Source: Legionella sp.
GTDB taxonomy: Bacteria > Pseudomonadota > Gammaproteobacteria > Legionellales > Legionellaceae
Direction: 5' to 3'
Length of the DNA stretch: 5,621 nucleotides
Assembly (NCBI GenBank): GCA_004297865.1
Contig: SCSO01000318.1
Coordinates: forward strand, 1 to 5,621
Position 1 is the stretch's first letter. Each line of letters starts with the position of its first letter. The notes under the pieces are model-generated. The model made no database searches and was not told the origin of the DNA. It worked only from the letters and a program-made list of their open reading frames with translations. The translations under genes were made by a program, and so were the position numbers. This document shows positions 1 to 5,522 of this stretch, in pieces.

Positions 1-644
1 GGGTACAACTTAAGCAATTTACTAAAATTGTATAAAGTTTCCTTAGTGGTAAAGGATTTTGAAGTAATGATAAATAAGGTAGTTTGCGGATTGATTTGTG
101 TAATGACATCGTTAAAGCTATCCGGATCCGCGTCTGAAATAAAATGATAGCGAAGCTCTTTAGAGGTATAAGTTTTTAGAGCATCAATACATAAACGGGG
201 ACCTAGATCGGAACCCCCAATGCCTAGATTAACAATATCTGTAACAGGCTGTCCGGTATAACCCAGCCATTTTTTGGCACGAACCGTATTGGCAACCCAT
301 TGAATTTGAGCTTTAGCCTCCTGCACTTCAGCCATGATGTTAATACCATCTAGTAATAGCTCCTGCTGTTCGTCTCTACGAAGTGCTGTATGTAAAGCGG
401 CTTTGTTTTCGCTGAGATTGAGCTTTTCACCTTGCATTAACGCCTTTATTTTTTCAGACAATTGCGCTTCATGCGCTAAATCGATCAATCCGTTAAGGAT
501 GTCTTGATTTATTCTTTGTCTTGAGTAGTCAAGAGTGATACCTGCTTGAGTTATAAGGGTTTTTTCAGGCTTTTCTAGGCTAGAAACGACGCTCTGTACT
601 GTTGCTGCAAATCCTTGCAATTTGCGCCATGAATTGTATTCCAT
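1..644 (-). CDS. pgi: Glucose-6-phosphate isomerase, N-terminal part (cut by window edge)
   Basis: Catalyses the reversible conversion of glucose 6-phosphate to fructose 6-phosphate in the cytoplasm, the entry to glycolysis and exit of gluconeogenesis. The reading frame runs open from ATG at 642-644 to the left edge, giving 214 complete codons of a protein usually around 500-550 residues, so the C-terminal half with the second family signature and catalytic His/Lys lies outside. Seen directly: start MEYNSWRKLQ, the sugar-phosphate loop GIGGSDLGP at residues 141-149, and SKSFTTKET at 195-203, which matches the phosphate-binding SKTFTTxET motif of the family. No frameshift or internal stop is present. 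The Shine-Dalgarno is weak (GAG about 12 nt upstream). The gene follows the metalloprotease on the same strand after a 155-bp gap with two hairpins, so it is probably transcribed separately, although I could not find a convincing promoter in that gap. Confidence 0.97.
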   Translation of the reverse strand, partial: MEYNSWRKLQGFAATVQSVVSSLEKPEKTLITQAGITLDYSRQRINQDILNGLIDLAHEAQLSEKIKALMQGEKLNLSENKAALHTALRRDEQQELLLDGINIMAEVQEAKAQIQWVANTVRAKKWLGYTGQPVTDIVNLGIGGSDLGPRLCIDALKTYTSKELRYHFISDADPDSFNDVITQINPQTTLFIITSKSFTTKETLYNFSKLLKLY

Positions 645-713
645 CAATTGTTTCTACTCATAGTCAAAATAAATTGGGGGTTACAGTATCATTTATTGCT
701 TGTAGGGTCCAGA

Positions 714-744
714 GTAGCCTGTGGTGAAACTTCTTTTTCACAGG
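714..744. repeat. Imperfect hairpin beginning with GTAGCCTGT
   Basis: CCTGTGG (718-724) pairs with TTCACAGG-side bases 738-744, including one G-T pair; a T-T mismatch follows, then three more pairs to 728/734, around a five-base loop. It is preceded by GTAG, so the left arm carries the same word GTAGCCTGT as the hairpin at 752-787. It lacks a T-run just after the stem in the minus direction, so it is not a canonical Rho-independent terminator for the metalloprotease gene. It could be a degenerate member of the same palindromic family as its neighbour. Confidence 0.5.
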
Positions 745-751
745 TGGGTTT

Positions 752-787
752 GTAGCCTGTATTAGACGAAGTCGTAATACAGGCTAC
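752..787. repeat. Strong 13-bp-stem palindrome between metalloprotease and pgi (REP-like)
   Basis: GTAGCCTGTATTA (752-764) is perfectly complementary to the bases at 775-787. The ten-base centre can itself fold as GAC-GAA-GTC, leaving one G bulged at 774. The structure lies 12 bp past the metalloprotease stop. No T-run follows in either direction, so it fits an extragenic palindromic (REP-like) element, or an mRNA 3'-end protector, better than an intrinsic terminator. The GTAGCC..ATTA-N-TAAT..GGCTAC arrangement is of a kind seen between genes in many gammaproteobacteria. Copies elsewhere in this genome cannot be checked here. Confidence 0.7.
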
Positions 788-799
788 ACGAAAACTCTC

Positions 800-2065
800 C
801 TATTTCTTCACACTTATCAGCGCGAAATTTTTATCCAAAGAGATGACCGAAATATTGAGATTGATTTTAGGATCAACAAAGCTCTCGCCGGCTCCAATGG
901 CCTTAATAAAATAGGAATGCGAATCCCCGGCCACTACTCGATGAATATTCACTTTATCCAAATAAGCAGGTGCACCTGGGCCAAAAGGACCTATGTCTCT
1001 ACGAAAAGACACATAGTAAGTTTCAGAGCTGTTTCTTTGGATTTTCAAAGTTAACAAACCTGTATGATCTATACCTGCATCCAAAGGACTTATAGCAAAT
1101 ACCCCATCACCACTCACAACTTTCAAACGATTGGAAAACATGTCAAACCAATGCATTTGATCACGATGAGGCGCATTAGCTTGTTTGAGGTATTGAAAAT
1201 CGCCTGTACCCATAATGCAAGCGGCATCACCATATTCAGATTCTGGTACCCCATCATTATTCGTATCAGTAGCGGAATGATGCATACCCAAATTGTGACC
1301 TATCTCATGGACATAAACGATTTGAGCATAGGTCCCTTGAGGTTCATATGCGCGTATCCAAGTATAACAACTCGTACCGCAACCTAAATGTCCAAGACCA
1401 CCCCAGTTACAGTTCACATCTTTGGGAATAACAAACATGAAATGTTGGTATAAATTAAGTTTAATCCCCATTTGAGTAGCCGCACTTAATGCATCTCTAG
1501 CCCATTGATCAGGACTACAACCTTTAGCTGCATAGTCAAGTTTTACCGTTTCAATATCAGCTTTGCCATCATTATTAGTATCTCGGTTAAAAAACACTTG
1601 GCCAAAAGAATCAGTTAAGATATTTTTCTGCATAGAACGCGGTGTTTCATACATGATGCTATCAACATCCTTTACTTTCACTGTTTTAGTCGCTTGTATA
1701 TTGTTGAAATCAACCAAAAGGACTAAGGCTTTGCGATTTTCAAACCCATATTTTTTGGAGATTGCAGCAACCCCTTTTTCTTTTAAGATACTCTCCACGT
1801 GAATGATTTTATTATCAGCCGTAAAGCCTGCTTTTTCTTGGCCTTCAATAATCACTTTCGTGCCTGTCAAAAATTCTGTGTTAATTAATGATTTAGGAAT
1901 TTCTAAAGTGTAAACTTCTATGCCTTCATGAAGCTTATATAAAGTTTTTGCTTGTTGTTTAGTAAAATCATCAGCCACTAAAACTTCTAATTCGCCTTGA
2001 TAAGTTTGTGCGAAAACGGTTGATGATAACAAGAAAAGCGATAGCCAATATTTTAAGTAAGACAT
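800..2065 (-). CDS. Secreted zinc metalloprotease, gametolysin (M11)-like
   Basis: A 421-residue predicted exported endopeptidase. Residues 1-19 form a signal peptide (MSYLKYW, a hydrophobic stretch, then STVFA before Gln20), so the mature enzyme acts outside the cytoplasm, perhaps after type II secretion. An N-terminal region of about 90 residues may be a propeptide. The catalytic domain begins near KALVLLVDF (112-120), a typical opening for gametolysin-like proteases. The zinc motif HEIGHNLGMHH spans 253-263 (ligands His253, His257, His263; catalytic Glu254). It is followed by EYGD and CIMG with the probable Met-turn Met285, as in peptidase family M11. Two DTNNDG segments (162-167, 267-272) look like calcium loops. 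Five Cys (183, 219, 229, 233, 283) could form disulfides. The C-terminal part from about residue 320 is likely a beta-rich accessory domain. The ATG at 2063-2065 is chosen because a perfect Shine-Dalgarno and the signal peptide fit it. The gene diverges from the phosphatase gene. The substrate is unknown. Confidence 0.92.
   Translation of the reverse strand: MSYLKYWLSLFLLSSTVFAQTYQGELEVLVADDFTKQQAKTLYKLHEGIEVYTLEIPKSLINTEFLTGTKVIIEGQEKAGFTADNKIIHVESILKEKGVAAISKKYGFENRKALVLLVDFNNIQATKTVKVKDVDSIMYETPRSMQKNILTDSFGQVFFNRDTNNDGKADIETVKLDYAAKGCSPDQWARDALSAATQMGIKLNLYQHFMFVIPKDVNCNWGGLGHLGCGTSCYTWIRAYEPQGTYAQIVYVHEIGHNLGMHHSATDTNNDGVPESEYGDAACIMGTGDFQYLKQANAPHRDQMHWFDMFSNRLKVVSGDGVFAISPLDAGIDHTGLLTLKIQRNSSETYYVSFRRDIGPFGPGAPAYLDKVNIHRVVAGDSHSYFIKAIGAGESFVDPKINLNISVISLDKNFALISVKK
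1235..1267 (-). other. Calcium-loop-like motif DTNNDGVPESE next to the zinc site
   Basis: Residues 267-277 of the metalloprotease read D-T-N-N-D-G-V-P-E-S-E, four residues after the last zinc ligand and before the EYGD/CIMG segment. The D-x-N-x-D-G spacing is that of EF-hand/dockerin-type calcium loops. Calcium binding is inferred, not shown. Confidence 0.5.
1550..1582 (-). other. Calcium-loop-like motif DTNNDGKADIE in the metalloprotease
   Basis: Residues 162-172 read D-T-N-N-D-G-K-A-D-I-E, with acidic or amide side chains at loop positions 1, 3, 5, 9 and 11, as in EF-hand-like and dockerin loops. The coding DNA at 1566-1582 matches that of the second loop (1251-1267) at 16 of 17 bases. Calcium binding is an inference. 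Confidence 0.55.
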
Positions 2066-2068
2066 ATT

Positions 2069-2075
2069 ACCTCCT
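2069..2075 (-). promoter_or_regulatory. Perfect Shine-Dalgarno AGGAGGT that fixes the metalloprotease start
   Basis: On the minus strand AGGAGGT ends three bases before the ATG at 2063-2065. The same frame stays open up to a TTG at 2099-2101, but that codon has no ribosome-binding site and would place twelve extra polar residues ahead of the signal peptide. The ATG is therefore the start. Confidence 0.9.
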
Positions 2076-2108
2076 GTAATATTTAGGTAGGAAAAATCCA
2101 AATCACTA

Positions 2109-2146
2109 TTCCATTATAGGCCTTAGTGGTTATAATTTTTCCATTA
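2109..2146. repeat. Direct repeat TTCCATTA, 30-bp spacing, in the divergent control region
   Basis: TTCCATTA occurs at 2109-2116 and again at 2139-2146, an offset of 30 bp or about three helical turns, so both copies would face the same side of the DNA. Between and overlapping them, ATTATA (2113-2118) and TATAAT (2131-2136) form an inverted pair. This could be a regulator site, but the region is AT-rich and chance is possible. Confidence 0.3.
2113..2118 (-). promoter_or_regulatory. Candidate -10 element (TATAAT) for the metalloprotease gene
   Basis: The minus strand reads TATAAT 47 bp ahead of the start codon, which would give a leader of roughly 40 nt. At 17-bp spacing the -35 position reads GAAAAA, which is poor, so the promoter may need an activator or the call may be wrong. 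Confidence 0.35.
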
Positions 2147-2210
2147 ACAACAAAATATCAACTAGGTAATTGTTAAATAGTCATTTATTTTTTAAAAAAA
2201 ATATTGCGAT

Positions 2211-2238
2211 TTGCATTAAACTTTTCATTGACTATACT
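2211..2238 (+). promoter_or_regulatory. Sigma70-type promoter for the phosphatase gene
   Basis: TTGCAT (2211-2216) as -35 and TATACT (2233-2238) as -10 are separated by 16 bp. Transcription would begin near 2245, giving a leader of about 50 nt before the ATG at 2296. Confidence 0.6.
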
Positions 2239-2246
2239 TATGGGTC

Positions 2247-2261
2247 GACTTGCTTGAAGTC
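2247..2261 (+). other. Small stem-loop at the predicted 5' end of the phosphatase mRNA
   Basis: GACTT (2247-2251) and AAGTC (2257-2261) pair around a five-base loop, starting within a few bases of the predicted transcription start. It may protect the 5' end of the mRNA or act as a short operator dyad. The stem is only five pairs, so chance cannot be excluded. Confidence 0.3.
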
Positions 2262-2295
2262 ATTCGAGATTTTAATTTAAAAGGACTTTTTCTCG

Positions 2296-3390
2296 ATGAA
2301 AAAATTTATTTTTTGCTTAGCTTTTATTCTCACCACTATCTACTCCTCGTGCTATGCGCACAAACCTTATAATGAGTTAGAAATTAAAACGGTCAATTTA
2401 GAGGTCTTTCCTAAAAAAAGTAGTGTGTATGCTGCTGGTACTGAGGTGACTATCGGTGATTTACATGGAAACGCCATCAAATTGTTGTACTTTCTCATCA
2501 ATTCTCATGTGCTTAATCTGAGCAAGGGAAGTTATAAATTATTACTGGAAATTTATAAAAAAAAGCCGGAGCAACTGACTGCGGAAGATCTCACTTTATT
2601 TAGAGATCTTGTTGATCAGGGCACTTATAGTGCTGAACAAAAAATAAGATTTCTTGGCGATGATCTTTGTGATCGCGGAATGAATGATTATTTCACTTTA
2701 TTGATCTACAAAAAACTAGATAGTGAAGATGTACCTTTTGAGATAGTGCTTTCCAATCATGGCAATTTTTTCTTAGAAGCATATGAAAGCTTAGATCATG
2801 ATTTTAGTAAAAATCCGTATGGCCAAGGTAAAAATGAATCCATCGTACAATCCATGTTAAATCTTGCCAAAATTATTAATCGAGGCTTAGTGAACAAAGA
2901 GGAAGTAATACAAATTGTCCAAACGCATTATTTAAAGCATATCGTTTTTCCAGGTTATTTGATTAATAAAAATAAAAAGGAAATCACTATTTTTAGTCAC
3001 GCTCCGTTGGATTTGCAAATCTTAAATGCCTTAGCTCAAGATTTGCAAGTGAAATATAGTGATCGAAATTTAGATGATTTAAGTCAGAGTTTTAATGCCA
3101 TCAATACGGTGATGACCCAATGGATTATGAGTAATAATTTTACAAAACATTACACGGAACTCAACGAAGCACATACTAAATCGAATACAGAGAGCCCTAT
3201 TCATCAGGTCCTGTGGAATAGAGATTACGCGATTTTAGATAGAAATTATGAGCCGGAAAATAAACCTTATTTTGTCAATTATGTTCACGGCCATGATTCT
3301 GAACCTAACGTGTTTGATTTGGATAATTTATTGGGTAAAGGAATTAAACATAATAAAGGACCTTATGCGGTACATTTGACGCATGAATGA
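2296..3390 (+). CDS. Exported PPP-family metallophosphatase, WipA/WipB-like
   Basis: A 364-residue protein with a Sec signal peptide (MKKFIF, hydrophobic core, CYA at 20-22 before His23). The PPP-type dinuclear-metal phosphoesterase motifs occur in order: GDLHGN 54-59 (Asp55, His57), GDDLCDRG 121-128 (Asp122, Arg127), SNHGN 153-157 (Asn154, His155, in place of GNHE), FSHAP 233-237 (His235), LWNRD 306-310 and HGHD 331-334 (His333). All expected metal ligands are therefore present and activity is likely. The acidic residue of GNHE is Gly, and the usual Arg two residues before that motif's Asn is replaced (VLSNH). About 60 residues separate motifs one and two, and a helical-looking stretch lies between 240 and 300, a layout that recalls the Legionella Dot/Icm effectors WipA and WipB. 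Those relatives are described as translocated effectors, whereas this one carries a Sec signal, suggesting periplasmic or type II-secreted action. AAGGA at 2281-2285 is an acceptable Shine-Dalgarno. The substrate (phosphoprotein or small molecule) is unknown. Confidence 0.85.
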   Translation: MKKFIFCLAFILTTIYSSCYAHKPYNELEIKTVNLEVFPKKSSVYAAGTEVTIGDLHGNAIKLLYFLINSHVLNLSKGSYKLLLEIYKKKPEQLTAEDLTLFRDLVDQGTYSAEQKIRFLGDDLCDRGMNDYFTLLIYKKLDSEDVPFEIVLSNHGNFFLEAYESLDHDFSKNPYGQGKNESIVQSMLNLAKIINRGLVNKEEVIQIVQTHYLKHIVFPGYLINKNKKEITIFSHAPLDLQILNALAQDLQVKYSDRNLDDLSQSFNAINTVMTQWIMSNNFTKHYTELNEAHTKSNTESPIHQVLWNRDYAILDRNYEPENKPYFVNYVHGHDSEPNVFDLDNLLGKGIKHNKGPYAVHLTHE

Positions 3391-3406
3391 TAGGAATACA
3401 TGGTAG

Positions 3407-3434
3407 GTTGATGCTGAGTTTGCGAAGCAACGAC
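3407..3434. repeat. Degenerate hairpin after the phosphatase gene
   Basis: GTTGATGCT (3407-3415) pairs with AGCAACGAC (3426-3434) over nine positions with one A-A mismatch and one G-T wobble, around a ten-base loop containing TTGCG. It lies 16 bp past the phosphatase stop and 8 bp before a perfect hairpin, so the two may be parts of one REP-like composite. Confidence 0.4.
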
Positions 3435-3442
3435 TACGACGT

Positions 3443-3470
3443 TTTTCGTGCCCGTGAGCGGGCACGAAAA
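3443..3470. repeat. Perfect 12-bp palindrome between convergent genes
   Basis: TTTTCGTGCCCG (3443-3454), loop TGAG, then the exact complement at 3459-3470. It is GC-rich at the tip and sits between the convergent phosphatase and LysE-family genes. On either strand the T-run is the 5' arm and the 3' arm ends in AAAA with no trailing T-run, the reverse of an intrinsic terminator. It may still halt or protect both transcripts, or be a REP-like element. Confidence 0.7.
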
Positions 3471-3505
3471 CCCGCATGTAGCAACTGAACAACGGGTGGG
3501 GACAA

Positions 3506-4102
3506 TTAATAATTTATCTGACTGAAGCATAAGTATCCCGCTGTTAACATCAATAATAATCCCATGATGAAATTAAATTGACGTAGACGAAAGTGATCCT
3601 TTAGTAAATGAGATACTTTATCACCCAAAATTGCCCAAATAAAAAGTGAAATATAACATACAATAAAATAGACCATAGCAAACATCAAAAACGGATTATA
3701 ACTTGTTGCACTGGAAAAAATTGAGGCCCCAGACACACAAGCAATCCAAGCTTTCGGATTTATCCATTGCAGTAAAAAACCTTCGTAAAATTTAGGAGCA
3801 TCATTTTTGCTTATTTTTAACTCTGGTTTATCAGAAGCAATTTTATATCCCAGATAAACAATATATACAGATCCGGCAATTGCGAGGTAGGTTAGAAAAA
3901 ATGGGTAGGCTTTAATAAATTGCGAGAATCCAAACCCAATAAACAGCAATAATAAGATAAACCCAACAGTCGCCCCTGACACATAAGGAATAGTTTTCTT
4001 TACTCCATAATTAATACCTGAGGAAAGAATTATCATATTTACGGGCCCTGGTGTAATTGACATGGCCAAAGAAAATGAAAGCATGGCTAGTAAAAGGATC
4101 AT
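3506..4102 (-). CDS. LysE/RhtB-family amino-acid exporter
   Basis: A 198-residue inner-membrane protein of the usual size for the LysE superfamily, which exports amino acids or related small molecules using the proton gradient. Seen directly: an N-terminal helix leading into SITPGPVN (15-22), the family hallmark; glycine-containing second and third helices around 38-60 and 66-90; a polar cytoplasmic loop 91-107; then GFLLQWINPKAW (108-119), the second conserved motif, and three more hydrophobic segments near 120-132, 138-161 and 176-195. AGGAG eight bases ahead of the ATG supports the start. It lies 119 bp downstream of the symporter gene on the same strand and could be partly read through from it. 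The substrate (threonine, homoserine, lysine or another compound) cannot be told from sequence. Confidence 0.93.
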   Translation of the reverse strand: MILLLAMLSFSLAMSITPGPVNMIILSSGINYGVKKTIPYVSGATVGFILLLLFIGFGFSQFIKAYPFFLTYLAIAGSVYIVYLGYKIASDKPELKISKNDAPKFYEGFLLQWINPKAWIACVSGASIFSSATSYNPFLMFAMVYFIVCYISLFIWAILGDKVSHLLKDHFRLRQFNFIMGLLLMLTAGYLCFSQINY

Positions 4103-4171
4103 TACTTTTTCTCCTGTGAGAAAGTTATCAAAAAGCTACCAAGGTTAGAACTCATCTTACCTCAGTTATTT

Positions 4172-4201
4172 CTACTATCTGTTAATAGTTTACCATAGTA
4201 G
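4172..4201. promoter_or_regulatory. Inverted repeat CTACTAT/ATAGTAG upstream of the LysE-family gene
   Basis: CTACTAT (4172-4178) and ATAGTAG (4195-4201) are exact inverted copies separated by 16 bp. A third, partial copy ATAGT at 4185-4189 can also pair with the left arm. The dyad lies 70-100 bp ahead of the LysE-family start codon, where an operator for an Lrp-, ArgP- or LysR-type regulator would be placed. No clear -35/-10 pair was found here, so the role is uncertain. Confidence 0.35.
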
Positions 4202-4221
4202 TACAGCCAGGTTCATTTCGC

Positions 4222-5457
4222 TCAACGGTTTGAGTTCGCAAACCACGCCCGCCCTTCTACCAAACGCGCGATTAACATACTACTCACACTATTACTCGTT
4301 ACATTAAGCAAGGTAGCAATAGGATCGATAATAATACTTATTGCGGCAATCACCATCAATACGGACGGCGGGAAACCGTATACGCTTAAAATCAACAACT
4401 CACCTAACATTCCCCCACTGGGAATTGCCCCCATGACTGTACCGACTAGCAAGGACACCCCAAATGCTGTCAATAAAACCCCTGCTCCGGCAAAATCCCA
4501 ATGATAAATTCCAAATAAAAAGGCTATCTTAAACACTCCACCCATGACGGATCCGTCTTTATGGATAATTGATCCTAAAGGAATAGAGGTTTCATAAATT
4601 TCTTTGGGCACTTGCATGCGCTGAGTTGCTAATAAATTAGCAGGAATACTTGCAGCACTGCTGCAGGTAGCCAAAGAAGTGAAGGCCGGTAAAAAGACCT
4701 CACGCCAGAATAATTTCAGCCCAGTACCCTTTCCCGCCATGTAGGCATACAGGCTTAATCCTAGGAAAAAGTAGATTAAAGCCGCTGAATAATATAAGGC
4801 AGTAACGCGTAAATAACCTTCTAGTAATTGTGGGCCGAGTTCACTGACTAAAACTGCAAAATAAGCAAAAAAGCCTATGGGGGCATAGTACATAATAAAA
4901 CTAAATACTTTGAGGAAAATTTCCTCGCCTGCTTGTAAAAAGTCCGCAAAACTTTGGGCTTTTTCACTGACACGAGTAACCGCTAAACCAACTAAAAGGG
5001 AAAACACGATTAAGGCTAATATGTGTTCTTGATTCAATAATTGCGCAAAATTAGGAACTGTAAAAATTCCGACCAATTGATCGGCTAAAGTCACTGATTG
5101 GACTGTTGCATTATGGGATAAGCTAAGCTGTACTCCTTGAGCAGGTGGAAAAATAATTACCACAAGGAGGCTAAAGAGCGAGGTTACCGCACCGGTAAAG
5201 ACAAAGACGAGCAGCATAGAGCCCATGATTCGCCCCAGTTTACCTAAGGCACCAGCCCGCGCTACTGCGGAGGACACACTGAAAAAAATCAGAGGAATAA
5301 TGATGGTGAAGAGCAAATTAAGGAAAATATCGCCTAAAGGCTTCAAATTTCGCGCTTCCTGCGGGAAAAAATACCCCATTAGGCCACCTAAGCAGATCGC
5401 TGAAAGTAGAATCAAGGGGAAAATGATATGTTTTAAGCTATGCTGCGATTGGGTCAC
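4222..5457 (-). CDS. Dicarboxylate/amino acid:cation symporter (SDF/DAACS family)
   Basis: A 411-residue inner-membrane transporter of the glutamate-transporter fold (GltP/DctA/GltPh group), the usual length. Seen directly: first helix at about 9-31; the scaffold helices; a periplasmic loop near 105-125; the serine-rich hairpin one, SLATCSSAASIP (261-272); the helix-7 motif IHKDGS (298-303) in place of NMDGT; hairpin two, GAIPSGGMLGELL (343-355); and helix eight, IDPIATLLNVTSNS (377-390). Aligned by eye to GltPh, Asn310-Met311 become His299-Lys300, Arg397 becomes Ala381 and Asp405 becomes Asn389, while Asp312, Asp394 and Asn401 are kept as Asp301, Asp378 and Asn385. This argues against ordinary glutamate/aspartate transport and for altered cation coupling. 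The start codon is GTG at 5455-5457: the frame has a stop directly upstream, and the next in-frame ATG (residue 27) would remove helix one. Confidence 0.93.
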   Translation of the reverse strand: MTQSQHSLKHIIFPLILLSAICLGGLMGYFFPQEARNLKPLGDIFLNLLFTIIIPLIFFSVSSAVARAGALGKLGRIMGSMLLVFVFTGAVTSLFSLLVVIIFPPAQGVQLSLSHNATVQSVTLADQLVGIFTVPNFAQLLNQEHILALIVFSLLVGLAVTRVSEKAQSFADFLQAGEEIFLKVFSFIMYYAPIGFFAYFAVLVSELGPQLLEGYLRVTALYYSAALIYFFLGLSLYAYMAGKGTGLKLFWREVFLPAFTSLATCSSAASIPANLLATQRMQVPKEIYETSIPLGSIIHKDGSVMGGVFKIAFLFGIYHWDFAGAGVLLTAFGVSLLVGTVMGAIPSGGMLGELLILSVYGFPPSVLMVIAAISIIIDPIATLLNVTSNSVSSMLIARLVEGRAWFANSNR

Positions 5458-5490
5458 TCAGTGCTTTCCGGCTGGGATGTAATTCTTGCT

Positions 5491-5519
5491 ATTGTATGGA
5501 GATGAGTATAAATGGTCAA
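5491..5519 (-). promoter_or_regulatory. Near-consensus sigma70 promoter for the symporter gene
   Basis: On the minus strand TTGACC (5519-5514) and TACAAT (5496-5491) are separated by exactly 17 bp. Transcription would begin near 5484, giving a leader of about 27 nt before the GTG. The promoter starts four bases after the stop codon of the upstream partial gene, so the symporter has its own transcription start. Only a weak Shine-Dalgarno (GGAAAG) precedes the GTG. Confidence 0.75.
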
Positions 5520-5522
5520 ACC

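Noticed and set aside
645..713. pgi promoter upstream of its start
   Set aside because: GATACT on the minus strand could serve as a -10, but no acceptable -35 lies at 16-18 bp, so no call was made.
1064..1387. Plus-strand open frame of 107 codons
   Set aside because: It lies wholly inside the metalloprotease gene on the other strand, over its conserved zinc motif; no ribosome-binding site or recognisable protein features.
1563..1802. Plus-strand open frame of 79 codons
   Set aside because: Antisense to the metalloprotease coding region with no independent support.
2066..2101. Longer metalloprotease start at TTG 2099-2101
   Set aside because: It has no Shine-Dalgarno, while the ATG at 2065 has a perfect one and begins a textbook signal peptide.
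2260..2285. PmrA- or CpxR-type Legionella effector operator before the phosphatase
   Set aside because: Only a loose TTAATTTAA is present, without the tandem half-sites expected; AT-richness explains it.
3331..3390. C-terminal E-block or other Dot/Icm translocation signal in the phosphatase
   Set aside because: The last 20 residues are rich in His, Lys and Gly with few acidic residues, and a Sec signal is present, so a type IV signal is not supported.
3443..3470. Rho-independent terminator for either convergent gene
   Set aside because: The stem is strong, but neither strand has a T-run after it; kept as a palindrome instead.
4221..4234. CTCAA/TTGAG hairpin at the end of the symporter gene as a terminator
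   Set aside because: Only five base pairs, overlapping the stop codon, with no T-run following in the direction of transcription.
5225..5482. Plus-strand open frame of 85 codons
   Set aside because: Antisense to the first helices of the symporter; its basic composition is the usual mirror of hydrophobic codons.
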